A stretch of DNA of 40,373 nucleotides from Bacillota bacterium (GTDB lineage: Bacteria; Bacillota; Clostridia; Oscillospirales; CAG-382), in assembly GCA_029550965.1 (NCBI GenBank), contig JAKPGJ010000046.1, forward strand, positions 1 to 40,373, given 5' to 3'. The stretch's first letter is position 1. Every line of letters begins with the position of its first letter. Both the position numbers and the translations under genes were made by a program. A model generated the notes under the pieces. That model was given only the letters and a program-made list of their open reading frames with translations, searched no databases and had not been told where the DNA came from. Positions 22,767 through 31,906 of the stretch are shown piece after piece.

Positions 22767-24011
22767 ATGAAGACACTCAGTCAGATTATTTCGGAATACA
22801 ACGCGTTTAAATCCAAAGGCTTGAAACTGGATATGTCCAGAGGAAAACCGGCGCCGGACCAGCTTGATTTATCCGAGCGTCTATTGACCGCGGTCGCGGC
22901 GAACGGCGACTGCTTTTCGGCGGACGGAACCGACTGCCGCAATTACGGCTTGCTGGACGGCCTGCCGGAGGTCAAAAAGCTGTTCGCGGATATGCTCGGC
23001 GTAAATCCTTCGAATATCATTGTAGGCGGAAACTCGAGCCTGAACCTGATGTTCGACGTCCTCTCCCGCGCGATGACGCACGGCGTCGCCGACGGCTGCC
23101 AGCCCTGGAGCAAGTATGAAAAAATCTCCTTCCTCTGCCCGGTGCCCGGATACGACCGGCATTTCGCGATTACGGAGTTCTTCGGCATCCATATGATAAA
23201 CATTCCGATGGACGCAAACGGCCCGGACATGGATTTAATCGAGAAGCTGGTCAGCGAGGACGAGACCATCAAGGGCTGCTGGTGCGTGCCCAAGTATTCC
23301 AATCCGACCGGCATTACCTATTCCGACGAGGTGGTCGAGCGCTTCGCGAAACTCAAGCCGAAGGCGAAGGACTTCCGGGTTTTCTGGGACAACGCCTATG
23401 TGGTGCACGATTTGACCGACAAGCCGGACACGCTCAAGGAGATATTTGCCGAGGCGAAGAAGTACGGAAACGAAGACATGTTCTACGAGTTCGCCTCCAC
23501 TTCGAAAATCACCTACGCGGGCGCCGGCGTCGCCTGCATCGCCGCGTCCGAGAGCAACATCAAACGGATTCTCGGCTGGCTGAAATTCCAGACCATTGGT
23601 TTCGACAAGATGAACCAGCTCAGACACGCGAAAGTGTTTAAATCCATAGACGACCTGAAAGCGCAGATGCGCGCGCACGCCGACCTGATCCGCCCCAAGT
23701 TCGAGGTGGTTTACAAAGTGTTCGGCGAGCTGCTCTCCGAGTACAAGGACGTAAGCTGGACTAAGCCGAACGGCGGCTACTTCATCAGCCTGCAGCTGCC
23801 GAAAAACACCGCCAAGCGCGTCGTGCAGCTTGCCAAAGAGGCAGGACTGGTCGTCACGCCGGCAGGCGCGCCCTTCCCGTACGGCATAGACCCGGACGAT
23901 TCGGTCATCCGCATCGCGCCGACCTATCCTTCCGTCGAAGAGCTGGAAACCGCGGCAAGGCTTTTATGCTGCTGCGTCGCGTACGCAATTTGCGAACAAT
24001 CTCAAAATTAG
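22767..24011 (+). CDS. Aminotransferase, aspartate aminotransferase subgroup Ic-like
   Basis: 414 residues, PLP fold type I of the PF12897 (Aminotran_MocR / AspB of Corynebacterium) group. Features: LDMSRGKPAPDQLDLS near the N-terminus, NYGLLDGLPEVKKLFADML, NSSLNLMFDVLS, CVPKYSNPTGITYSDE (conserved NPTG), FRVFWDNAYVVHDL (Asp-Ala-Tyr that contacts PLP), FASTSKITYAGAGVACIAAS with the Schiff-base Lys, and RIAPTYPS near the end (substrate carboxylate Arg). It should interconvert aspartate and oxaloacetate or a similar pair. ACGGAGACACC upstream supplies the RBS. Same transcript as asnS. The last dozen residues (AYAICEQSQN) look atypical but I have no firm evidence of a frameshift. Confidence 0.88.
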   Translation: MKTLSQIISEYNAFKSKGLKLDMSRGKPAPDQLDLSERLLTAVAANGDCFSADGTDCRNYGLLDGLPEVKKLFADMLGVNPSNIIVGGNSSLNLMFDVLSRAMTHGVADGCQPWSKYEKISFLCPVPGYDRHFAITEFFGIHMINIPMDANGPDMDLIEKLVSEDETIKGCWCVPKYSNPTGITYSDEVVERFAKLKPKAKDFRVFWDNAYVVHDLTDKPDTLKEIFAEAKKYGNEDMFYEFASTSKITYAGAGVACIAASESNIKRILGWLKFQTIGFDKMNQLRHAKVFKSIDDLKAQMRAHADLIRPKFEVVYKVFGELLSEYKDVSWTKPNGGYFISLQLPKNTAKRVVQLAKEAGLVVTPAGAPFPYGIDPDDSVIRIAPTYPSVEELETAARLLCCCVAYAICEQSQN

Positions 24012-24073
24012 CCGCAAGTCAAAATCGCAAAACCAAAAATTTGATAGTTTGATTAAAATTGTAAGAACCGTTA

Positions 24074-24102
24074 TTGATTTTATTAACTCTTTGTGCTATT
24101 AT
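24074..24102 (+). promoter_or_regulatory. Promoter of the surface glycan operon
   Basis: TTGATT, 17-bp spacer, TATTAT. Predicted start near 24109, leader of about 140 bases containing a terminator-like hairpin (24117-24148). Confidence 0.65.
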
Positions 24103-24116
24103 TAAATACAATCGAT

Positions 24117-24148
24117 AACAGCGATCGATTTATTTGCGCTGTTTTTGT
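24117..24148 (+). terminator. Terminator-like hairpin in operon leader (possible attenuator)
   Basis: Stem AACAGCG/CGCTGTT with a 13-base loop that contains ATCGAT, followed by TTTTGTT. It begins about eight bases after the predicted transcript start, so it could stop early transcripts. ATCGAT also occurs at 24111-24116 and 24124-24129. Regulation is an inference. Confidence 0.4.
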
Positions 24149-24248
24149 TGAAAAAGCATAATTTTCGTACGGTACGCAATACAATAGAACAAAAAGACTA
24201 CTGTTGCGGGCGTACGCGAGTTCAAAGCATGAAGAGGTATGTTCTATT

Positions 24249-25742
24249 ATGAAAAGGTTTTTGCTGCTGCTTCTTTCGTTGATTGTGTTTTCGGCGTGTT
24301 TTCTCGCTGCCTGCGACTGCGAGAAAGCTAAGGAAACTTCCGCCGCCGTCTCGGGCGGGGAGGACGCTTTCCCGTATTCGGGCTATTTTGACGGAAAAAC
24401 CATTCAAATATTCACCGTCAGCACCGCCCGGCACCCGTACGGCGAGCTTCAGTTCGCGCCCAACAGCGAACTGGCCGGAAACTACATCAACGACGCCGTG
24501 GCAAAACGGAACAATAAAATCGAAGAGCTCTACGGCTTAAAAATCAAAGTTTCTTCCGCGAACAATCCGGTTCAGGAAGCAAGAAACATGATAATGTCCG
24601 ATTTGTGCGAATACGACATAATCGTTGATTCGGTTGACAACATGGTAACCAGCGTGACCGACAACCTGTTCTGGTCGCTCGACGACCTGCTTGACCTGGA
24701 CAACAAGTGGTGGGACAAAAGTTCGATCGACAGCCTGACCTTGAACGACAAGCATTACTTTGTCGCGGGCGACGCGCTGATTACCGACGACGACAACATC
24801 TACCTGACGCTTTTTAACAAGAAGATGTACGCCGAGAATTCAAGCCTGCAGGGCACCTACGGCGACATTTACCAGCTCGTCCGGGACGGCAAGTTTACAT
24901 ACGATGTCTTCTATCAGATGTGCAAGGTTGTTTCGCATCCGGACGATAACGGCGAATGGGGATTTTACGCGACATACGGAAACCTTTCGCACGCCTACGG
25001 CGCAACCATTATGGTCAACGGCGCCGGCATCGCGCTGGCAAGCAAGAACGAGGACGGAACGGTAACGCTGAACCCCGGAACCGAGCGGGCGATTACCGTG
25101 TTCGACAAGGTATATCAGATCATGTCGGATAAGAGCGTCACCCAGCGCGCCGAGCTGATTATCGGTCAGGGAACCAAGACCAGCAAGTACGGTTTCGCCG
25201 AGCTGGAAGCAATGTTCGAATCGGGCAGGGGACTCTTCTACAACACAACCTCCTCCTCGATCACCTTGCTGAAACAGTCCAAGACCAACCGGGATTTCGA
25301 CTTCGGCGTGCTTCCGATACCGAAATATGACGAAAATCAGGAAAACTACTACTGCGCGGTAAACCGGTACCAGTCCGCGGTAATCGGCATTCCGATTACC
25401 AACGATGAAAACCTCGAGGCCACGGCGTTTCTGCTGGAAGCGCTGGGTTATTACAGCAAGGAAGTCACGGAGGCTTACTACAAAATAACCCTTCAGCTTC
25501 AGGCGGTAACCGAGGATAACGACGCCGATATGCTGGACATCATTTACAGCAGCCGATTCTACGATATCGGCGCGATATACGGCTGGGGCAATCCTACTGG
25601 ACTGAATTTGGTCGGTCTTTACAGTTACGTCATTGCAAACGACAGCGAGAACACCGTCGTGTCCACGTGGGATTCCATAAAAGATTCGGTTGAAGAATCG
25701 ATGCAGAGGACCATAGAGGCATATCGGAACAATCTTACATGA
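24249..25742 (+). CDS. Extracellular solute-binding lipoprotein (ABC family 1 type)
   Basis: 497 residues from ATG 24249. Signal peptide MKRFLLLLLSLIVFSACFLAAC with lipobox LAAC; Cys22 would be lipidated. The mature part has the family 1 sugar-binding architecture: KTIQIFTVST, NEELYGLKIKV-like strand, YDIIVDSVDNM, LFNKKMY, GRGLFYNTTSSSITLL and FGVLPIPKYDENQENYYCAVNRY (the typical FGVLPxPKYDE segment). Proteins of this type deliver oligosaccharides to ABC permeases, but no permease or ATPase gene is near. First gene of a four-gene operon; its stop overlaps a possible upstream start of the next gene. GAGGT lies ten bases before the ATG. Confidence 0.88.
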   Translation: MKRFLLLLLSLIVFSACFLAACDCEKAKETSAAVSGGEDAFPYSGYFDGKTIQIFTVSTARHPYGELQFAPNSELAGNYINDAVAKRNNKIEELYGLKIKVSSANNPVQEARNMIMSDLCEYDIIVDSVDNMVTSVTDNLFWSLDDLLDLDNKWWDKSSIDSLTLNDKHYFVAGDALITDDDNIYLTLFNKKMYAENSSLQGTYGDIYQLVRDGKFTYDVFYQMCKVVSHPDDNGEWGFYATYGNLSHAYGATIMVNGAGIALASKNEDGTVTLNPGTERAITVFDKVYQIMSDKSVTQRAELIIGQGTKTSKYGFAELEAMFESGRGLFYNTTSSSITLLKQSKTNRDFDFGVLPIPKYDENQENYYCAVNRYQSAVIGIPITNDENLEATAFLLEALGYYSKEVTEAYYKITLQLQAVTEDNDADMLDIIYSSRFYDIGAIYGWGNPTGLNLVGLYSYVIANDSENTVVSTWDSIKDSVEESMQRTIEAYRNNLT

Positions 25743-25765
25743 CGATGGTTCAGAGAGGTTTTGCA

Positions 25766-28147
25766 ATGAAGAACAAACGGTTTATCAGTATTCTAATTAC
25801 GTTGGTGTGTATATTGCCTATGTTGAACATGACAGCGAGCGCCGAAGATGTGAATCTGGCGCTGAACAAAAGCTATAAAATCGAATATGACAGCCCGATT
25901 GAGAACGCCTACCCCAAGATGGTGCACAACGACCCGTCCGGCGCGCTGACGGACGGCAAAAAAGCGCAGCCCAGAGCGAACGATTCCGCGTGGCTGATTC
26001 TGTACCGCGGAACCAAAATCACCGTTACGATTGATTTGGGCGAGGTTAACTCCGTCAAGCGCCTGACCTTAGGGCAGCTTCAGCTGAAAGGCGCGGGCAT
26101 TTGGTGTTCGAGATATGTGTATGTGTCGGTTTCCGAGGACGGAAACAGCTACGGCACCGTCGGAAGGCTGACCGACGAGAAGTCCATCACTTCGGACGCC
26201 ACTTCAAGGGTCAACCATGAGATAACCTTTGATAAGTACTATAAGGCAAGATATGTAAAAGTCGTTTTCTCCTGCGACGTTTTCGTGTACGCGGACGAGA
26301 TTGAGGTGTTCGGCTCTAAAGACGCGAACATCGGCGTCAGCGCGGAGCCGGACGCGGAGCCGGATTATCCCAACGCGTTTGCGACGGACGTCGACGGCGT
26401 AAGGCACATCGTACTGATATACTGCGGCAAGTATTATAACGGCGGAGAGTCCAGCATCGGACAGCTTACGGAGAATCAGCTGCTTCCGTACTTCGCGTAT
26501 GTCGATGCGAACAAAAAGCCGCTGGACACCATGTTCGACAGTATGCTGTTCCTGCCGCTGAATCCGGTCGCATCCGGAAGCAAGGGCACCGAGGACCACT
26601 CTTTCGGAAAAATGACGGGCTGGGAAGCTTATCTTGAAAAGACGATCGGAAAAGGGACGACCAACGTCAACATCGCCGCTTTGAACAGCCTCGTCGGCAA
26701 ATACAAAGAGCAGCTCGGGCTCGGCGCCGATTATCAATATCCGGTTTATATTTCCGTACCTTACATTCATTTATCCGATTCTGTCGTGTTCGGAAGCATT
26801 GACGGCGAGATGATCGTACCCTCTTCGCTGGAGAACCGGGTAAAAATCGTAAAATGGTTTATCGACCTGATCCTGTCGTCCTTCGAGGCCGCGGGATTCG
26901 AGCACGTGAAGCTGAACGGCTTCTACTGGCACGAGGAGATTGTCCAGTACAGCAAATCGGACACGGAAGACGACCTGATGAAAGCCTTTAACGCGTACGT
27001 ACACGAAAAGGGCTATTCCTCCATTTGGATTCCGTACTACTGCGCGCCGGGATACGAAACCTGGAAGGAGCTGGGTTTTGACGCGGCGGTTGTGCAGACC
27101 GGCTATCCCTTTGTAGAGTACGACAGCAACGAAATCGGCATCAAAAAGGCAGGCACGGTCGACGACGTGCTCGCGCAGGCGAAAAAGTACGGCATGGGCT
27201 TGGAAATCGAGCTGAGCGGTCTGCTCAGAAACGCGAACGCGGAAGCGTTAGCGCGGTTTAACAAGCTGCTGACGTCCGCGTTCGAAAGCAAATTGATGGA
27301 AAACGGGCTTTGCATGTATTATCAGGCCGGCGGACCGGGCATCCTCTACGACTGCGCGAATTCGTCCAAAAAAGAGGTTAGAAACGTTTACGACCTTATC
27401 TATAAGTTTATCCATAAGAAGTTCACCTCTTACGCGCCGACGGTCGAACCGGACCAGTTTATCATTATAAAGAAAGGCAGCCGCACCAGCGCGAACCTGC
27501 TTATTTCGGACGAGGATACCGAAAGAAGCCAGCTGCAGCCGATAAACGTCACGCAGACCCAGCATGTGAAAATGACGCTTCGGAACGGCGGCATTCTGAT
27601 TCTGAACGCCGACGGCGACTTTACGGGCGAGGACAGCCTTTCGTTCCAGATAAGCGACGGCTTTAACACGTCGGATGTCGCGACGGTTAAGGTATATGTC
27701 GTTAATGACTGCGCGTCGGTCAGCGCCATCAACGGAGAATTAAAGAACAACGCGATCAACATCTACAACGAAGCCGGCAAAACCACCGGAACCGATGAAA
27801 ACGCCTATGAGGTTGTCGTCGGCGCGGACGGCGTCATCAAAGCTGTCGGCGGACACAACAATACGGTTCCAGAAGGCGGATACGTAATATCCGGCAAAGG
27901 AGACGCTAAAAGTTATTTAATTGATTACGCGAAAGCAGGCAGATCGGTTTTATTCGACCGGGTTACGAAAACCGTTTATATAAACGGCGAAAAAATCGAG
28001 CGGAATGAAACCGCCTCTTCTGCGGGCAGCGGCCTTTTGAAAGGGGTTATAATTGGTGCTTTGGTGCTTATTCTTATAAGCACGGGAGCATACATTATAA
28101 TTAACAAAAAAAACAAAAAAACCAAAAAGGAGAGTCTTGATCAATGA
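25766..28147 (+). CDS. Anchored discoidin + DUF4855 surface protein
   Basis: 793 residues from ATG 25766 (AGAGG nine bases before). Signal peptide 1-26 (MKNKRFISILITLVCILPML, then TASA). Discoidin-like domain about 30-185 (VTIDLGEVNSVKRLTLGQL, YVYVSVSEDGNSYGTVGRL, ARYVKVVFSCDVFVYADEIEVFG). DUF4855 about 205-560 with GFYWHEEIV (E390, E391), IWIPYYCAPGY, LEIELSG (E480, E482) and MYYQAGGPGILY, all matching the leaderless paralogue at 2231-3853. Then a cadherin/Ig-like domain (SRTSANLLISDEDTE to VATVKVYVV, about 570-655), a helix GLLKGVIIGALVLILISTGAY and a Lys-rich tail. So it is exported and held in the membrane. DUF4855 is glycosidase-like in pattern; activity is unknown to me. ATGA overlap with the next gene. 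Confidence 0.88.
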   Translation: MKNKRFISILITLVCILPMLNMTASAEDVNLALNKSYKIEYDSPIENAYPKMVHNDPSGALTDGKKAQPRANDSAWLILYRGTKITVTIDLGEVNSVKRLTLGQLQLKGAGIWCSRYVYVSVSEDGNSYGTVGRLTDEKSITSDATSRVNHEITFDKYYKARYVKVVFSCDVFVYADEIEVFGSKDANIGVSAEPDAEPDYPNAFATDVDGVRHIVLIYCGKYYNGGESSIGQLTENQLLPYFAYVDANKKPLDTMFDSMLFLPLNPVASGSKGTEDHSFGKMTGWEAYLEKTIGKGTTNVNIAALNSLVGKYKEQLGLGADYQYPVYISVPYIHLSDSVVFGSIDGEMIVPSSLENRVKIVKWFIDLILSSFEAAGFEHVKLNGFYWHEEIVQYSKSDTEDDLMKAFNAYVHEKGYSSIWIPYYCAPGYETWKELGFDAAVVQTGYPFVEYDSNEIGIKKAGTVDDVLAQAKKYGMGLEIELSGLLRNANAEALARFNKLLTSAFESKLMENGLCMYYQAGGPGILYDCANSSKKEVRNVYDLIYKFIHKKFTSYAPTVEPDQFIIIKKGSRTSANLLISDEDTERSQLQPINVTQTQHVKMTLRNGGILILNADGDFTGEDSLSFQISDGFNTSDVATVKVYVVNDCASVSAINGELKNNAINIYNEAGKTTGTDENAYEVVVGADGVIKAVGGHNNTVPEGGYVISGKGDAKSYLIDYAKAGRSVLFDRVTKTVYINGEKIERNETASSAGSGLLKGVIIGALVLILISTGAYIIINKKNKKTKKESLDQ

Positions 28148-29490
28148 AAAAGTTTTTAGCATTTTTGTTGATGTTTGTTATGGTATTCACCTTTACCGCT
28201 TGCGGCGGGGAGGATACCGAGACATCAAGCAGCAGCGGCTCACAGGCGACAAGCTCTGCTGCCAGCCAGACAAGCAGTAAAGCAACTTCTGAGACCAAGT
28301 CCGAAGCATCTTCGAATGCTTCTCAGGCACAGTCGCAGGCAGATTCATCAGCCGATACGTCGTCTGGCACGTCTTCCAGTCCTGTTGAAATGCCGAAGTT
28401 TACGAACAAGTTTGTTTCCTTCGGCGCAGACGTCAACGTTCAGATCAGAGCTACCGACTCCACCTCCATCCGTCTCACAAAGATTAACGAGCCGGTTGTT
28501 GCAGGCGATGTCGCGCTGTTCACAAAGAGCTTCGGCGCTTCGCTGAAGACCGGAACGGAGACCTACAAGGATTTCGCGGTTCTCGTTTGCACGTACGACC
28601 ACTCGATATTCGGCTACAAGAAGACCAGCCTTGTAGATGACGAATCGGATAAGTCTGCCACCGCTATTCCGGCCGACGGATTTGTCATCGCGATTTCCAA
28701 GCTTCAGAAGTCAGAGATAGCCAAACTCAAGAACATCAAAGACAGCGACAAGTTCTTCCCGCACGGCGTCCGCATCGCTGATTTGACCGTCACCCTGAAG
28801 AAAGCGACGAAGGCTCCGACGATCGACGGTAAAATCAACGCGAACGAGTACGGCACCGCTCTGTGGAAAATCGACGAGAAAAACAAATTCTGGGATTACT
28901 CGCAGTTTGTAAAGGATAACTACTACGTAAAAGGCGAAGTTTACGCTACATACGACGACAACAACTTCTATCTCGGCGTTATCGTTGACTCGCCCGAGCA
29001 TTACAATCCCGTCACGGAATCTACGAAGTCCGGCATGTATCAGTACTACTGCATCCAGGTCAACCTCTACGCTGTTGACCCGCTCAGCGATTACATGTCC
29101 GAGCACTTTGACCATGTTATCGATCAGACCGCGTTTAACGAAGGCATGATCAGACAGTATGGCTTTGGCTTGAGCGACGATGGCGAGACCCTCTGGGTTG
29201 TTTGGATGGGTGTTGACAAGAACTTTACAGGTCAGGCTAAAATTACGCGTGACGATGGCGCGCAGAAGACCTACTACGAAGTCGCTATTCCGTGGAGCGA
29301 ACTGGGCAAGTCGGATAATCCGTTCTCCATTAAGGGCGTCGATAAAGTCGGCTTCTCGGTTTCCATTAACTGCACGAACAAAGACGACGTCGCTGAAGGC
29401 AGATGGAAGAACCTGAAGCTGCGCGACGGCGGCGGCATCATCGGCCGTAACGACTGGTCGAAGGGCGTTACCGTAGTTTTAGGCAAATAA
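28144..29490 (+). CDS. Lipoprotein with Ser-rich linker and CBM9-like domain
   Basis: 448 residues. Signal peptide with lipobox FTAC (Cys20), then a low-complexity Ser/Gln/Ala/Thr linker (about 25-82), a beta-rich middle domain (about 85-215) and a C-terminal CBM9-like/DOMON-type domain (about 225-445: APTIDGKINANEYGTALWKI, GEVYATYDDNNFYLGVIVDS, YYEVAIPWSELG, VGFSVSINCTN). CBM9 domains bind reducing ends of glycans in xylanases. This protein would display a glycan-binding domain on the surface beside the DUF4855 and solute-binding proteins. AAGGAG precedes ATG 28144. ATGA overlap with the previous gene couples translation. Confidence 0.85.
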   Translation: MKKFLAFLLMFVMVFTFTACGGEDTETSSSSGSQATSSAASQTSSKATSETKSEASSNASQAQSQADSSADTSSGTSSSPVEMPKFTNKFVSFGADVNVQIRATDSTSIRLTKINEPVVAGDVALFTKSFGASLKTGTETYKDFAVLVCTYDHSIFGYKKTSLVDDESDKSATAIPADGFVIAISKLQKSEIAKLKNIKDSDKFFPHGVRIADLTVTLKKATKAPTIDGKINANEYGTALWKIDEKNKFWDYSQFVKDNYYVKGEVYATYDDNNFYLGVIVDSPEHYNPVTESTKSGMYQYYCIQVNLYAVDPLSDYMSEHFDHVIDQTAFNEGMIRQYGFGLSDDGETLWVVWMGVDKNFTGQAKITRDDGAQKTYYEVAIPWSELGKSDNPFSIKGVDKVGFSVSINCTNKDDVAEGRWKNLKLRDGGGIIGRNDWSKGVTVVLGK

Positions 29491-29519
29491 AATAAAAATA
29501 TAATTCACGATCAGGCAAA

Positions 29520-29553
29520 TGCCGGCGGTTTATTCCATAATAAGCCGCCGGCA
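29520..29553 (+). repeat. Long hairpin between lipoprotein and isomerase genes
   Basis: Fifteen-pair stem TGCCGGCGGTTTATT/AATAAGCCGCCGGCA (one G-U) with loop CCAT, lying 30 bases after one stop and 13 before the next ATG. No T-run follows the stem directly, since the ribosome binding site GAAGGAG comes first. More likely an mRNA stability or processing element than a terminator. Confidence 0.75.
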
Positions 29554-29566
29554 GAAGGAGTTTTTT

Positions 29567-30436
29567 ATGAAAATCGGTGTCAGTTTATACAGCTTTCACA
29601 ACTATGCAAAACCGGACAGTCTCGGCGTGAAGGGATGCATAGACAAGGTTAAGGAATTAGGCGGCGAAGGAATCGACATCACCGACGGCGTCGGCGGCAT
29701 GACCTTCGAAACGCATGCGCAATACCTTGCTTTCGCAAAGGATATTGGAGAATACAGCAGGCAGGTCGGAATCCAGCCGGTTTGCTTCTGCGTCGGCGCT
29801 GATTTTATCAACCGTCCGCTCGAACAGGAGATTGAGCGGGTAAAGCGTCTGTCCGAAGTAGCGGCCGCTTACGGCTGCCAGATGATGCGGCACGACGCGA
29901 CCAGCGGTTATCCGAGCACGGTGAAATACAACAGAAGCTTTGACTGCGTACTTCCGACGCTGGCTAAAGCGTACAGAGCGGTAACCGAGTACGCCGAAAT
30001 GCTCGGCATAAAAACCTGCGTTGAGAACCACGGTTTCTTCGTTCAGGACCCCGACCGCGTAGAGAAGCTGATCAACGCAGTCGGTCATCCCAATTTCGGC
30101 GCGTTGGTCGATATCGGAAACTTCTCCTGCGCGGACGTTGACAACGCTTACGCAGTCGGCATAACGGCTCCGTACGCTTTTCACGCGCACGCAAAGGACT
30201 TCCATATCAAAGACGGAAGCCTTGATTATCCGGGTGAAGGCTTTTTCCAGACAAGAGCGGGCAATTACCTGCGCGGCGCGATTATCGGACACGGCGACGT
30301 TCCGGTTCGCAAATGCATCAATGCCCTGAAGAGAGCTGGATACGACGGATACCTGATGATTGAGTTTGAAGGTATGGAGGATCCGATCAGAGGCATTTCG
30401 GTCGGCATCAGCAACCTTAGACGTTTTATTCAGTAA
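29567..30436 (+). CDS. Sugar phosphate isomerase/epimerase-like TIM barrel
   Basis: 289 residues from ATG 29567 with GAAGGAG upstream. AP_endonuc_2 (xylose-isomerase-like) barrel: MKIGVSLYSFHNYA, GEGIDITDG, GIKTCVENHGFF (Glu metal ligand), FGALVDIGNFSCAD (Asp ligand), FHAHAKDFHIKD (His ligands), GHGDVPVRKCINALKRAGYDGYLMIEFEG (Glu ligand). These cytosolic, divalent-metal enzymes isomerise or epimerise sugars, inositols or their oxidised forms. Last gene of the surface operon, with a terminator downstream, so it probably acts on the sugar that the surface proteins recognise or release. Confidence 0.88.
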   Translation: MKIGVSLYSFHNYAKPDSLGVKGCIDKVKELGGEGIDITDGVGGMTFETHAQYLAFAKDIGEYSRQVGIQPVCFCVGADFINRPLEQEIERVKRLSEVAAAYGCQMMRHDATSGYPSTVKYNRSFDCVLPTLAKAYRAVTEYAEMLGIKTCVENHGFFVQDPDRVEKLINAVGHPNFGALVDIGNFSCADVDNAYAVGITAPYAFHAHAKDFHIKDGSLDYPGEGFFQTRAGNYLRGAIIGHGDVPVRKCINALKRAGYDGYLMIEFEGMEDPIRGISVGISNLRRFIQ

Positions 30437-30445
30437 GTGTGAAAA

Positions 30446-30482
30446 CGGGCGGAGTGTGAATAGGCATACTCCGCCCGATTTA
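30446..30482 (+). terminator. Terminator of the surface glycan operon
   Basis: Ten-pair stem CGGGCGGAGT/ACTCCGCCCG with further G-U and A-U pairs inside, followed by ATTTAT. Confidence 0.75.
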
Positions 30483-30543
30483 TACTAAGCGAAAAGCGGA
30501 ATGTTCGAATTCAATCTGCAATTATAGAACCGGAGAATGTTAT

Positions 30544-31182
30544 ATGGCCGAACCAGTAAAAGCGGAAAAGAGAAAGCTGAAAAAGGCGTTTTTTATTGTT
30601 TTATCTGTATTTGCGGCGCTCTGCGCGCTGCTGCTCGTCGCTTACGCGGTTTTGCAATACTTAAAAGACGACGAAGATAACGGCGCTCTTCCTTCCGAGT
30701 ATTTCTTTACTCCGGATTACAGCGAGGACATCTCGAAAGACATCGTTTACCAGTCCAAATTAAGATATGTTTATTATCTTGAATATGGAACCGGAGAGAT
30801 GGTAACCGAAGCGAATGTGGACAGCATGCCGGACAGCGCCCAATTCTTTTATCGGTATTTTGATTGCGTCATATCCGGCAACTACGAGGAGTATAAATCC
30901 TTTTTTACGCAGGATTATTTAAAGCACAACACGATTCCCGATAAGTTTACAAAACAGAAAATATATGATATTGAAGTCAACCTGGTGAACAGAGAGAATA
31001 TAGAAAAGGACGGCGGCAATATCATTGTTGACACATTTATCGTAAAATATAAAATAATGGATAACAACGGAACGTTCAGAAACGATGTCGGCAGCAATAC
31101 GACGGTTCCGCTGGTTTTCCAGCTGTATAAGCAAAACAACAGCGTGCTTATCAACAGTATCGGCAAAGTGGTATACAAATGA
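30544..31182 (+). CDS. Membrane-anchored protein of unknown function
   Basis: 212 residues. A basic start, then one membrane helix (about 15-39, [23 protein letters not shown]) with the rest outside the membrane. The outer part (about 45-212) is Asp/Tyr/Asn rich: [28 protein letters not shown], then [30 protein letters not shown], then alternating beta strands to the end. That helix-then-sheet order resembles NTF2/SnoaL-like folds, but I cannot assign a family. CGGAG precedes ATG 30544. It is followed at 25 bases by cysE and then dacF-like, suggesting co-transcription and an envelope role. Confidence 0.65.
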   Translation: MAEPVKAEKRKLKKAFFIVLSVFAALCALLLVAYAVLQYLKDDEDNGALPSEYFFTPDYSEDISKDIVYQSKLRYVYYLEYGTGEMVTEANVDSMPDSAQFFYRYFDCVISGNYEEYKSFFTQDYLKHNTIPDKFTKQKIYDIEVNLVNRENIEKDGGNIIVDTFIVKYKIMDNNGTFRNDVGSNTTVPLVFQLYKQNNSVLINSIGKVVYK

Positions 31183-31207
31183 TCGGCGACAGAAAAGAGT
31201 GTTGATT

Positions 31208-31906
31208 ATGAAAATAGAAATCAATTTGAATGCAAATATAGATATTTGCGAGCTGATTGAGAAGGTAAAGCGGTTTTCTCTGTCCGTCGCGCGGGAAATA
31301 GAAGAAGATGTCGCAAGCATCCGCGAACGCGACCCGGCCGCAAGGAGCAACGCCGAAGTGCTGCTTTTGTATCCGGGGCTTCACGCTGTCATCGCGCACC
31401 GGATCGCGCATTTTTTGTATAAAAGGGGAAACTACTTTATCGCCAGGGCGGTCAGCCAGATGGCCCGGAATATTACGGGCATTGAAATTCACCCTGCCGC
31501 AAAAATCGGCAAAAGGCTGTTTATCGACCACGGAAGCGCGGTTGTGATCGGCGAGACCGCGGAAGTGGGCGACGACTGCACGATTTATCAGGGGGTTACG
31601 CTTGGCGGAACCGGTAAACATACGGGAAAGAGACATCCGACCATCGGCAACAATGTTATGATCGGCGCCGGAGCGAAGGTTTTGGGTCCGATTAAGGTGG
31701 GGGACAATTCCAAAATCGCAGCCGGAGCGGTTGTTCTAAAAGACATACCCGCAAACTCCACCGCTGTCGGAATACCGGCGAAGGTCGTTCGGATGAAGAA
31801 TATGCGCTGCGAGAGCCTCGACCAGGTCAATATTCCCGACCCGGTGGCGCAGGAACTGAATATGCTCAAGAAACGTATAGCGGAGTTGGAAGAAAAAGTA
31901 AAATGA
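31208..31906 (+). CDS. cysE: Serine O-acetyltransferase
   Basis: 232 residues from ATG 31208; a longer in-frame start at 31085 is inside the preceding gene. Helical N-domain with [34 protein letters not shown], then left-handed beta-helix hexapeptide repeats: [47 protein letters not shown], with catalytic Asp-His in FIDHG and the second His in KRHPTIG. It makes O-acetylserine from serine and acetyl-CoA, first step of cysteine synthesis, in the cytosol. No cysteine synthase gene or T-box is seen nearby. Stop overlaps the next start as ATGA. The RBS (AAGAGTG) is moderate. Confidence 0.95.
   Translation: MKIEINLNANIDICELIEKVKRFSLSVAREIEEDVASIRERDPAARSNAEVLLLYPGLHAVIAHRIAHFLYKRGNYFIARAVSQMARNITGIEIHPAAKIGKRLFIDHGSAVVIGETAEVGDDCTIYQGVTLGGTGKHTGKRHPTIGNNVMIGAGAKVLGPIKVGDNSKIAAGAVVLKDIPANSTAVGIPAKVVRMKNMRCESLDQVNIPDPVAQELNMLKKRIAELEEKVK

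Noticed and set aside
23940..24011. Frameshift at the 3' end of the aminotransferase gene
   Set aside because: The C-terminus is unusual but neither alternative frame gives a better family-like end, and no terminator is overrun.
31085..31207. Upstream start of cysE
   Set aside because: It would lie within the preceding gene and is out of family; ATG 31208 begins the known N-terminus.
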